64,000 bases of DNA, taken from contig DWVY01000031.1 of assembly GCA_019119995.1 (NCBI GenBank), positions 1-64,000 on the forward strand, read 5' to 3'. The stretch's first letter is position 1; every line of letters begins with the position of its first letter. A model generated the notes under the pieces. It had not been told where the DNA came from. It did not search any database and saw only the letters and a list, made by a program, of their open reading frames with translations. The DNA is from Candidatus Mediterraneibacter faecavium (lineage in GTDB: Bacteria > Bacillota > Clostridia > Lachnospirales > Lachnospiraceae). Both the position numbers and the translations under genes were made by a program. Below are positions 1 to 11,930 of the stretch, one piece after another.

Positions 1-46
1 CGGGAAAATGAAATTGTCTGAGTGAAACGAGTTGTTCATTTTCCCG
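1..46. terminator. Stem-loop, terminator-like (12-bp perfect stem)
   Basis: cgggaaaatgaa ... ttcattttcccg at the left edge of the window. Confidence 0.55.
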
Positions 47-209
47 ATTGCTTTTAGCTGTATCACAGGTTTGTTACTTTATCTTATATTCCGTAACCGG
101 AGCCGGAAGCATTCCCTCCCCGCCCGTCCCGGATACGTGAGTCAATATAATGTATCCGGGTGATTTTCGGATGATTTATTGCGGGATATCTTCCGGCAAA
201 CACGAATTT

Positions 210-857
210 TCAATCTTCCTTTTTAAAATGTTCCCGGAGTTTCTGGATCGCGCTTTTTTCTATCCGTGAGACGTAAGAGCGGGAAATCCCGATCTGCCGT
301 GCAATTTCCCGCTGGGTGTATTCTTCGCCGTTATATAATCCATACCGCATTTTTAAAACGAGCTTTTCTCTTGCGGAAAGCTCGTTTTCGACTTTTTCAT
401 AGAGTTTCTGTATATTTTCTTTGAGATAGATTTTTTCGGGGACATCTACATCATCGGTCTCGATGATATCATAAAGTTTGATCTCATTCCCCTCTCGGTC
501 AGTTCCGATCGGTTCATACAGGGATATTTCTTTCGCAACTTTCTTCTTTGACCGGAAATGCATGAGAATCTCATTTTCTATACAGCGGGATGCATAGGCG
601 GCAAGCCGATTGCCTTTATCAGGATTAAATGTTACGACTGCTTTGATCAGGCCGATCGTTCCGATGGAGATCAGATCTTCGGGATCTTCTTCAAGATTCT
701 GATATTTCTTAATGACATGAGCTACGAGCCTTAAGTTCCGTTCGATCAGGATGTGCTTTGCCTCGAGGTCGCCCTCTGTGTATTTCTGGATGTAATATTT
801 TTCTTCCGAGGGGGTGAGTGGCTTGGGAAAAGACTGCACGATGACACCTCTTAGCAC
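210..857 (-). CDS. sigK: Sporulation RNA polymerase sigma factor SigK (uninterrupted)
   Basis: Sigma-70 regions 2 and 4 (EDLISIGTIGLIKAV, SAREKLVLKMRYGL, REIARQIGISRSYVSRIEKSA). Likely start is the internal GTG (VQSFPKPL) preceded by aagaggtg. Confidence 0.9.
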   Translation of the reverse strand: MLRGVIVQSFPKPLTPSEEKYYIQKYTEGDLEAKHILIERNLRLVAHVIKKYQNLEEDPEDLISIGTIGLIKAVVTFNPDKGNRLAAYASRCIENEILMHFRSKKKVAKEISLYEPIGTDREGNEIKLYDIIETDDVDVPEKIYLKENIQKLYEKVENELSAREKLVLKMRYGLYNGEEYTQREIARQIGISRSYVSRIEKSAIQKLREHFKKED

Positions 858-1109
858 ATTTGATATAGTTTATGAAAATAGCGGTGGGATTGTGCTTTTC
901 CACGAAAAAGAAGGACACGGTGTGAAGCTGTGTATTGACATTGGACAGCCGGATGCAGTATGATTGACATACATTCCCGAAAAGATTCATTTTCGGTAAT
1001 CTAGCCCTTGAGGGAGGGCGTCTGGCCGGATCGGCCGGAGATTTCAGTTTTTTCAGTGGTGTTTTTGGCGCAGCCGATGTGGGACGGGACTCAGGAGAAA
1101 GGAGTGCGA

Positions 1110-2669
1110 ATGAGTTTCAGCACAGTTTTATCCGCTGCTATCGAAGGACTTAAGGTAGAGTTCGTTCAGGTGGAGGCGGATGTATCTAACGGACTTCCGG
1201 TGTTTCATATGGTGGGATATCTGTCATCGGAGGTAAAGGAAGCGGGGGAGCGCGTGCGTACCGCGATCAGAAATTCGGGTTTTGACTATCCGGCAAAGCG
1301 TACAGTGATCAATCTGTCTCCTGCTACGCTCAGAAAGAGGGGTGCATCGTTCGATCTTCCGATCGCGGTATCGATATTGTCGTCGCTGGGGCAGATCCCG
1401 GTAAGAAAGACCGGAGGATGTCTGATCATTGGAGAGTTAAGCCTGGATGGACGTGTGAGAAAGGTGCCGGGCATACTTCCGGTGGCCATGGAGGCTTTTG
1501 AAAACGGGATCACCTGCTGTATCGTCCCGAAAGAAAATGAAGCAGAGGGGAAATTGGTCAGTGGTATGCGGGTGATCGGTGTGGAAAACCTGCAGGATAC
1601 AGTTGCATTTTTAAAAGGGGAGAAAGTCTCTGATCTCTCAGGCAAAACCAGAGATAAGAAGACCTGTCATGATTTCCGATCAGTAGAGGGAGAGTCTGTC
1701 GGAAGCCTGCCGGATTTCTCCCAGATCAAAGGCCAGGAAAATGTAAAAAGAGCAGCCGAGATCGCTGTTTCGGGCGGACACAATCTCCTGATGATCGGCC
1801 CTCCGGGCAGCGGCAAGTCAATGACTGCCAAGTGCATTGCCGGCATCCTGCCGCCGCTGGATCTAAAGGAGAGTATGGAGATCACAAAGATATACAGTGT
1901 CCTTGGCCTTTTACAGGAAGAGACACCGCTCATACAGGAACGGCCGTTTCGGGAAGTGCATCACACAGCGACCAGGGCGGCATTGATCGGAGGAGGGACA
2001 GTCCCGAGGCCGGGCGAGATCAGTCTCGCTCATGGAGGCGTCCTCTTTCTGGATGAGCTTCCGGAATTCAGGAAGAGTGTTCTGGAGGTGCTGCGGCAGC
2101 CCCTGGAAGAGAGGAGTATCCGGATCTCAAGGACATATGGAAATTATGTGTTCCCGGCGGATTTTATGCTTGTGGCGGCTATGAACCCCTGCCCCTGCGG
2201 GTGTTATCCTGATCTGGAGAAATGCACATGTACACCGGCACAGATCCAGATGTATCTGAGCAGGATCAGCCGGCCTTTCCTGGACAGGATCGATCTGTGC
2301 GTGGAAGCTCCGCGCATCAGATATGAGGAGCTGACAGAAGATAAGAAGTCTGAGAGTTCCGCAGAGATCAGAGAACGAGTGTATCAGGCAAGAAAGATAC
2401 AGAAAGAGCGTTACAGAGGGACCGGGATCATGACGAATGCGATGCTGGGAGCTGATGATATTAAGAAATACTGCGGGCTGGGACCGGCTGAAAATAAACT
2501 TATGGAACGTGCTTTTACGATGATGGAACTGACCGTCCGCGCATATCACAGGATCATCAAGACAGCTCGCACGATCGCGGATATGGACGGTGAGGAGAAG
2601 ATCGGGGAGAAACATCTGCGGGAAGCGCTTGGTTACAGGATGGTGGATAAAAAATACTGGAGGAGATAG
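1110..2669 (+). CDS. comM: YifB/ComM family Mg-chelatase-like AAA+ ATPase
   Basis: MSFSTVLSAAIEGLKVEFVQVEADVSNGLP, Walker A GPPGSGKS, NPCPCG motif; ATG at 1110 after aggagaaaggag. Confidence 0.93.
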   Translation: MSFSTVLSAAIEGLKVEFVQVEADVSNGLPVFHMVGYLSSEVKEAGERVRTAIRNSGFDYPAKRTVINLSPATLRKRGASFDLPIAVSILSSLGQIPVRKTGGCLIIGELSLDGRVRKVPGILPVAMEAFENGITCCIVPKENEAEGKLVSGMRVIGVENLQDTVAFLKGEKVSDLSGKTRDKKTCHDFRSVEGESVGSLPDFSQIKGQENVKRAAEIAVSGGHNLLMIGPPGSGKSMTAKCIAGILPPLDLKESMEITKIYSVLGLLQEETPLIQERPFREVHHTATRAALIGGGTVPRPGEISLAHGGVLFLDELPEFRKSVLEVLRQPLEERSIRISRTYGNYVFPADFMLVAAMNPCPCGCYPDLEKCTCTPAQIQMYLSRISRPFLDRIDLCVEAPRIRYEELTEDKKSESSAEIRERVYQARKIQKERYRGTGIMTNAMLGADDIKKYCGLGPAENKLMERAFTMMELTVRAYHRIIKTARTIADMDGEEKIGEKHLREALGYRMVDKKYWRR

Positions 2670-2672
2670 GAC

Positions 2673-3764
2673 ATGGTATATGAATTCTGGCTGGCGGGCT
2701 TACAGGGAGTGGCAGCGTACAAAAGGATCAGATTGAGAGAATGCATGAAAACAGCGAAAGCGATTTATTATATAGAAGAAACACAATTACGGCAGTTTGA
2801 GTTCTTGAATGAGAAAGACCGAAATAAAATTATGCAGGCGCAGAAAAACAGCTGTTTTCGTACAGATTATGAGAAGATGAAGGAGAAAGGCATACGGTTT
2901 GTCCCGTATTTTTCGGAGGAGTATCCGGATAATCTGAAAGAGATCGCTGATCCTCCCTATGCGCTGTATGTAAAAGGAAGCCTTCCGGACAAAAAGGCAA
3001 AAAAAGCGGCGGTCATCGGTGCGAGGCGGTGTACGCCGTATGGAGAGAAATATGCTATCGATTTCGCACGCGCTCTGGCCGCATGCGGCGTGGAAGTCAT
3101 CAGCGGGATGGCGAGAGGGATCGATGGAATGGGACACAGAGGGGCTCTGCTTTCGGGCGGCAAGACGTATGCTGTGTTAGGATCCGGAGTGGATGTGTGT
3201 TATCCGAGGGAACATATCGGCCTGTACGTGGATATTTTAGAACAGGGCGGGGGGATCCTCTCGGAACAGCCTCCCGGGACGGCTCCGCTTGCTCAGAATT
3301 TCCCCGCGCGCAATCGGATCATCAGCGGCCTGTCAGATGTGATCCTTGTTATGGAGGCGGGGAAGAAGAGCGGTTCGCTTATAACAGTCGACCTGGCGTT
3401 GGAGCAGGGGAGAGATATCTATGCCCTGCCCGGGCCGGTAAACAGCGCTCTGAGTGACGGATGCAACCGTCTGATCCGGCAGGGAGCCGGGATACTTCTC
3501 TCTCCGGAGGCGCTTTTGGAAGAGTGGGGGATCGAAAAAAGCGGGACTTCAGAGGGAAGTAAAAAGGAAATCAAAAATGAAAAAATGCTTGAAAGTGCTG
3601 AAAAATTGGTGTATAGTTGTCTCGGTTTGTATCCCAAGGACCTGGATCAGCTTGTCAGAGAAACAAAGCTGGATATCAAGGCTCTCCTGGAGAAACTGGT
3701 TTCTCTGGAACTGCAGGGATATGTACGTGAAATATCGAAGAATCATTATATTATTTCAGAATAA
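2673..3764 (+). CDS. dprA: DNA-processing protein DprA
   Basis: GARRCTPYGEKYA, SGMARGIDGMGHRGAL, FPARNRIISGLSD motifs. Confidence 0.95.
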   Translation: MVYEFWLAGLQGVAAYKRIRLRECMKTAKAIYYIEETQLRQFEFLNEKDRNKIMQAQKNSCFRTDYEKMKEKGIRFVPYFSEEYPDNLKEIADPPYALYVKGSLPDKKAKKAAVIGARRCTPYGEKYAIDFARALAACGVEVISGMARGIDGMGHRGALLSGGKTYAVLGSGVDVCYPREHIGLYVDILEQGGGILSEQPPGTAPLAQNFPARNRIISGLSDVILVMEAGKKSGSLITVDLALEQGRDIYALPGPVNSALSDGCNRLIRQGAGILLSPEALLEEWGIEKSGTSEGSKKEIKNEKMLESAEKLVYSCLGLYPKDLDQLVRETKLDIKALLEKLVSLELQGYVREISKNHYIISE

Positions 3765-3800
3765 AAGGCACGAAGCGGGCCTATGGAGGGAATCGGTTTT

Positions 3801-5879
3801 ATGGCGCATTATCTTGTTATCGTGGAGTCTCCTGCGAAAGTGAAGACGATCAAAAAATTCCTGGGAAGCAATTATACGGTCGCAGCGTCTCAGGGCCATG
3901 TACGGGATCTGCCGAAAAGTTCACTCGGCATTGATGTTGAACATGATTATGAGCCCAAATATATCACGATACGCGGAAAAGGAGATATCCTTGCGAGTCT
4001 GAGAAAAGAAGTCAAGAAATCGGACAAAGTATTTCTGGCGACTGACCCTGACCGGGAAGGAGAGGCCATCTCCTGGCATCTCGCAGCCGCCCTGAAGCTG
4101 GATGAAAAGAAGATGCGCCGCATCACTTTTAATGAGATCACGAAAAATGCTGTAAAAGCATCATTGAAAGCTCCGCGGGATATAGACATGGATCTGGTCA
4201 ATGCACAGCAGGCGAGACGTGTCCTTGACCGTATGGTCGGATATATGATCAGTCCGCTCCTCTGGGCAAAGGTAAAACGGGGCTTGAGCGCCGGACGTGT
4301 CCAGTCGGTCGCGCTCCGTCTTGTGGCTGACAGAGAAGAGGAGATCAACGCATTTATCCCGGACGAATACTGGACGCTGGATGCAGTCCTTAAGATCAAA
4401 GGCGAAAAGCGCCCGCTTATTGCGAGATTTTACGGAACTGATAAGAAAAAGATCACGATCCACTCAGAAGATGAACTAAATGAAATTGTCCAGAAGATAG
4501 AGAATGCAGATTTTAAGATCACGGACATCAAGACGACAGAGCGCATCCGCAAGGCGCCCCTCCCGTTTACTACGAGTACACTCCAACAGGAGGCGGCAAA
4601 GGCGCTGAACTTTGGAACCCAGAAGACAATGCGCATTGCCCAACAGCTCTATGAAGGAGTTGACATTAAGGGAAATGGGACCGTCGGCGTTATCACCTAT
4701 CTGCGTACAGATTCGACCAGGATCGCGGATGAGGCGGATGCAGCCGCACGGGAATATATTTCGGCAAATTACGGAAAAGAGTACGCAGCCGCACGGCATG
4801 AGGGGGCGGACAGCGGTAAAAAGATCCAGGATGCGCACGAGGCGATCCGGCCGACAGATATCACGAGGACACCGGCGTCTCTTAAGGACTCTCTGACGAG
4901 GGATCAGTTCAGGCTGTATCAGCTGATCTGGAAACGCTTTGCCGCAAGCCGTATGAATCCGGCGCGTTATGAGGCGACTTCTGTGAAGATAGGCGCTGAA
5001 GAGTATTGCTTTACTGTGTCTGCGTCTAAACTATTGTTTGACGGTTTCCGTTCTGTATATACGGAGGCGGATGAAGAAAAAGAAGAGAGCAATGTGCTCG
5101 TCGGAAATCTGAGCATGGATTCTGTGCTTACAAAAGAAGAACTTGATCCGAAACAGCACTTTACACAGCCGCCGGCGCATTATACAGAGGCGAGCCTTGT
5201 CAAAGCGCTCGAGGAACTGGGGATCGGACGCCCCAGCACGTATGCGCCTACGATCTCCATCATCCTTGGCCGCCGGTATGTGACGAAAGAGGCGAAGAAT
5301 CTCTATCTTACTGAGATCGGGGAAGTGGTCAACAATATGATGAAACACTCTTTCCCAAGCATTGTTGATGTGAATTTTACTGCCAATATGGAAGGTCTTC
5401 TGGATATGGTGGAAGAAGGAAAAGTGGAATGGAAAGAAATCATACGCAACTTCTATCCTGATCTTGAGGAAGCTGTTAAGAAGGCTGAAAAGGAGCTGGA
5501 GACAGTAAAGATCGAGGATGAAGTGACGGATGTGGTCTGTGAGGAATGCGGCAGGAACATGGTCATTAAATATGGACCGCATGGGAAATTCCTCGCCTGT
5601 CCGGGCTTTCCGGAGTGCCGCAACACTAAGCCGTATCTGGAAAAGATAGGCGTACCGTGTCCGCTCTGCGGCAAAGAAGTAGTCATCCGCAAGACAAAGA
5701 AAGGCAGAAGATATTATGGCTGCGAGAACAACCCGGAGTGCGAGTTTATGTCATGGCAGAAGCCTTCCAGAGAGAAATGCCCGGAATGTGGCGGTTATAT
5801 GGTAGAAAAAGGGAACAAGCTGGTATGTGCGGATGAAAAATGCGGGTATGTTACAGCGCGGAACAAAAAGAATGAGTAA
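3801..5879 (+). CDS. topA: Type I DNA topoisomerase
   Basis: MAHYLVIVESPAKVKTIKKFLG, TDPDREGEAISWH, C-terminal Cys4 zinc fingers. Confidence 0.98.
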   Translation: MAHYLVIVESPAKVKTIKKFLGSNYTVAASQGHVRDLPKSSLGIDVEHDYEPKYITIRGKGDILASLRKEVKKSDKVFLATDPDREGEAISWHLAAALKLDEKKMRRITFNEITKNAVKASLKAPRDIDMDLVNAQQARRVLDRMVGYMISPLLWAKVKRGLSAGRVQSVALRLVADREEEINAFIPDEYWTLDAVLKIKGEKRPLIARFYGTDKKKITIHSEDELNEIVQKIENADFKITDIKTTERIRKAPLPFTTSTLQQEAAKALNFGTQKTMRIAQQLYEGVDIKGNGTVGVITYLRTDSTRIADEADAAAREYISANYGKEYAAARHEGADSGKKIQDAHEAIRPTDITRTPASLKDSLTRDQFRLYQLIWKRFAASRMNPARYEATSVKIGAEEYCFTVSASKLLFDGFRSVYTEADEEKEESNVLVGNLSMDSVLTKEELDPKQHFTQPPAHYTEASLVKALEELGIGRPSTYAPTISIILGRRYVTKEAKNLYLTEIGEVVNNMMKHSFPSIVDVNFTANMEGLLDMVEEGKVEWKEIIRNFYPDLEEAVKKAEKELETVKIEDEVTDVVCEECGRNMVIKYGPHGKFLACPGFPECRNTKPYLEKIGVPCPLCGKEVVIRKTKKGRRYYGCENNPECEFMSWQKPSREKCPECGGYMVEKGNKLVCADEKCGYVTARNKKNE

Positions 5880-5996
5880 AAGATTGACAGAGTTGCATTG
5901 CTATTCTGAAAATTGTATGATAATATAAATTTATCTATCAATTTGACTGGATTTGTATATACAATTGTGGTATGCATAAGATATGCGGAGGAAATA

Positions 5997-6776
5997 ATGA
6001 GTGTACAACTATTAGACAAAACAAGAAAAATTAATAAGCTGCTCCATAATAATAATTCGAGCAAAGTAGTATTTAATGATATCTGTGCAGTTCTTACAGA
6101 CATCCTTGATTCGAATGTACTTGTGGTCAGCCGGAAGGGCAAGATCCTTGGCGTGAGCAAATGCCCGGATGTAAGAGAGATCCATGAGCTGATCACGGAG
6201 GCGGTCGGCTCTCATATCGATGCGATGCTCAACGAGCGGCTTTTAAGCGTTCTTTCTACCAAAGAAAATGTCAATCTTGAAACGCTCGGGTTTTCACCTG
6301 AGGCGGTGCAGGGGTGCCAGGCGATCGTGACGCCGATCGATATTGCCGGGGAGCGTCTCGGGACATTGTTTATCTATAAACAAGATTCCGCCTATTCGAT
6401 CGATGATATTATCCTCAGTGAATACGGCACAGCAGTCGTAGGACTTGAAATGCTGCGTTCTGTAAATGAAGAAAATGCAGAGGAGACCAGAAAAGAGCAT
6501 ATTGTACAGTCGGCTATCAGTACGTTGTCTTTCTCTGAGCTGGAAGCGATCATACATATTTTTGACGAGCTGGGCGGGACAGAAGGTATCCTGGTAGCCA
6601 GCAAGATCGCAGACAGAGTGGGGATTACCCGGTCAGTGATCGTGAACGCCCTTCGCAAATTCGAGAGTGCAGGCGTTATTGAATCCCGCTCTTCCGGTAT
6701 GAAAGGTACATACATCAAAGTACTGAATGACTATGTGTTTACCGAGCTTGAGAAGATCAAGAAAGAGCGGATATAG
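5997..6776 (+). CDS. codY: GTP-sensing pleiotropic transcriptional repressor CodY
   Basis: MSVQLLDKTRKINKLL and C-terminal HTH ASKIADRVGITRSVIVNALRKFESAGVIESRSSGMKGTYIKVLN; ATG at 5997 after gcggagg. Confidence 0.97.
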   Translation: MSVQLLDKTRKINKLLHNNNSSKVVFNDICAVLTDILDSNVLVVSRKGKILGVSKCPDVREIHELITEAVGSHIDAMLNERLLSVLSTKENVNLETLGFSPEAVQGCQAIVTPIDIAGERLGTLFIYKQDSAYSIDDIILSEYGTAVVGLEMLRSVNEENAEETRKEHIVQSAISTLSFSELEAIIHIFDELGGTEGILVASKIADRVGITRSVIVNALRKFESAGVIESRSSGMKGTYIKVLNDYVFTELEKIKKERI

Positions 6777-6792
6777 GCGGGAGGGTTAAGAT

Positions 6793-7119
6793 ATGTACGA
6801 AGGAAATCCCGTGGATCTCAGAATGGAAAAGATCCTTTCTGCTGACGGTATTTTTGATGATTCGACCAGACAGTGCAGAGTACGCAAATACGATCCGGAG
6901 GAAGATTTTATCTATCTTGAACTGAAAGAAGATAAACTGGAAGCGATTTCCCTGGATGCCAAATACAGATGCTACATATCGACGAGAACGGAACTGCTGT
7001 ATTGTACCGGCGTGGTGAAAGAGCGGTACTGTCAGGAAGATAAAAAGCTTTTGAAGTTTAGGATAGAAAACGGCTTTTATAATGTATATGAAGGAAGAAA
7101 AATGACGAAACGTGCCTGA
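6793..7119 (+). CDS. Conserved hypothetical protein downstream of codY (possible PilZ-like/glycan-type small protein)
   Basis: 108-aa ORF with RBS gggagg, followed by a T-rich end at ~7130. Confidence 0.7.
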   Translation: MYEGNPVDLRMEKILSADGIFDDSTRQCRVRKYDPEEDFIYLELKEDKLEAISLDAKYRCYISTRTELLYCTGVVKERYCQEDKKLLKFRIENGFYNVYEGRKMTKRA

Positions 7120-7160
7120 AATGGTGCGTTTCTTTTTTTATAAAAACCTTGTAAACTGTG

Positions 7161-7189
7161 TTGACAAATTGAAAGCAGAGTGCTATTTT
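7161..7189 (+). promoter_or_regulatory. Putative sigmaA promoter of groESL
   Basis: ttgaca-17 nt-tattTt immediately upstream of CIRCE. Confidence 0.65.
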
Positions 7190-7202
7190 ATATTCATGAG
7201 GT

Positions 7203-7229
7203 TTAGCACTCGTAAGAAATGAGTGCTAA
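7203..7229. promoter_or_regulatory. CIRCE element (HrcA operator)
   Basis: TTAGCACTC-N9-GAGTGCTAA, exact consensus inverted repeat. Confidence 0.97.
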
Positions 7230-7255
7230 CAAAACAAAATCAAGGAGGAATCACA

Positions 7256-7543
7256 ATGAAGTTAGTACCATTAGGTGACAAAATTGTTTTAAAACAGTTA
7301 GAAGCAGAAGAGACTACAAAGTCCGGTATCGTTCTTCCGGGACAGGCAAAAGAGAAACCGCAGGAAGCAGAAGTTATCGCTGTAGGACCTGGCGGAAATA
7401 TAGATGGCAAAGAAGTAGTAATGCAGGTTAAGGTCGGCGACAAGGTGATCTACTCAAAATACGCAGGAACAGATGTAGAGCTGGACGGCGAGGAGTACAT
7501 CATTGTAAAACAGAATGATATACTCGCGATCGTAGAGGCATAA
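7256..7543 (+). CDS. groES: Co-chaperonin GroES
   Basis: MKLVPLGDKIVLKQLEAEE...GKEKPQEAEVIAVGPG; RBS aaggagg. Confidence 0.97.
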   Translation: MKLVPLGDKIVLKQLEAEETTKSGIVLPGQAKEKPQEAEVIAVGPGGNIDGKEVVMQVKVGDKVIYSKYAGTDVELDGEEYIIVKQNDILAIVEA

Positions 7544-7643
7544 AACACTTAGCGAGGTATTTTCGAGCTTAGTGTTTTAGCCGATACTCCGAGCGAAGGC
7601 GAGGATGTATCATCAATAGAACTTAGCAAGGTATTGACCATAA

Positions 7644-9290
<1,647 letters not shown>

Positions 9291-9291
9291 T

Positions 9292-9644
9292 TTCGGATTT
9301 CTCGGACTGAATGCCGAATATAATGTTCGAAAACGGACGGAGATGAGGCACGGAAATACTTCTTTGAGATGACCTGCATGTGCTTCAGGCTCCGCTCCAT
9401 AATTCGGGAAAAACTAAAGGATCAGAAAGATGATTAAAACCAAAGCCTGAAAATGAAGAACTCGGCTTCGCCTCAAACACTTCATTTTCAGACTTAACAT
9501 CATCTTTCCGATCCTTAACTTTTTCCTCGAATTATTCCGAAGTCGCCTTCCTCACATACCGGTCCTCTCTTTTGAATATTTCTATGCCCCATCTCCGTCC
9601 GTTTTCTACTTTACCGAATCCGGCAGTCAATTCGACAAACCCGG
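9292..9644. repeat. Very long imperfect inverted repeat 1 (arms ~170 bp, diverged)
   Basis: Centre ~9469; 9330-9345 aaaacggacggagatg is the exact complement of 9590-9605; ctgaaaatgaag (9447-9458)/cttcattttcag (9480-9491); outer arms cggatttctcggactgaatgccgaat / rc cgggtttgtcgaattgactgccggattcgg. Confidence 0.85.
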
Positions 9645-9749
9645 AAGTTAGATAAAACGGTTGAAATAGGATTGTAGTCAATAAAAGTTTACCTTTTCGA
9701 CCGGTTTTCTGTAAATTCGTGGTTATCGGAGAGACACTTCTGTTTTGTA

Positions 9750-10060
9750 TAAGTGTTCGTTGAAGGATGGCGCTGCGGCGGAAGAAAAGCCTGCCGACTG
9801 GATGAGACAACAGAAAAAGAGGATACTTAGGCGCGGTGCATCGACAAGGAGCGTTCCGAATACACCTCGTTCTCCATGTTAGTGATGTTAAAATGCGAGT
9901 CCCAATGGACGAGTATTTTGATATCGCGTTACATGGATTCGAGGGGATGAGGTAGAGCGGGTCGGCACAGCGCCTGAGTATCCTCTTCTTCTGTGTCCCT
10001 TATTCGATCCGTATGGTTATCTGTACTGTTGCGGTGTCATTCTTTCAGGGAAACACGAAT
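9750..10060. repeat. Very long imperfect inverted repeat 2
   Basis: Centre ~9904; aaaatgcgagtcc (9890-9902)/ggacgagtatttt (9907-9919); cagaaaaagaggatacttaggcgc (9811-9834)/gcgcctgagtatcctcttcttctg (9970-9993); weaker pairing out to ~9761/10048. Confidence 0.8.
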
Positions 10061-10130
10061 ATAAGCTCTACTTATAAATGAATCTTAAAATAAATCAACT
10101 CTAAATTGCATCAGGCCCGCCGTAAAATGG

Positions 10131-10159
10131 TTGACATCTTCCGCGAATTTCGTTAGTAT
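10131..10159 (+). promoter_or_regulatory. Putative sigmaA promoter of guaB
   Basis: ttgaca-17 nt-tagtat. Confidence 0.65.
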
Positions 10160-10168
10160 ATCAGTTAA

Positions 10169-11677
<1,509 letters not shown>

Positions 11678-11696
11678 TAGCAGCCTTTAATAATTC

Positions 11697-11760
11697 AGCC
11701 GCTGACATATCAATATTCAGCCGGATCACCGGTGGCAATATCGATATGCCGGCGGCTTTT
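11697..11760 (+). terminator. Long stem-loop downstream of guaB, terminator-like
   Basis: agccgctgacatatcaatatt (11697-11717) pairs with aatatcgatatgccggcggct (11737-11757), followed by tttt. Confidence 0.6.
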
Positions 11761-11930
11761 AATATTGCTATGCCGGCGCTTTTGCGCGATACGCCCGGCA
11801 GGCAGCCGCCATGCTTGCATGAGCGGATATTTGCTGTCTACAGTGTGGTATTTTATAATTTCATAAGATTTTGTTCATGATAGCTACAGAATTGTGTGGT
11901 ATCATCATAAGTTGGAAGGCGGAACTAAGG

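Noticed and set aside
709-990. Minus-strand 93-aa ORF upstream of sigK
   Set aside because: Overlaps sigK in another frame and has no family-like sequence or RBS
6793-7119. Firm PilZ-domain assignment for the gene after codY
   Set aside because: The RxxxR and D/NxSxxG signature could not be located, so it is left as hypothetical
9532-9810. 92-aa minus-strand ORF in the groEL-guaB gap
   Set aside because: Lies across an inverted-repeat arm; low plausibility as protein, composition follows the palindrome
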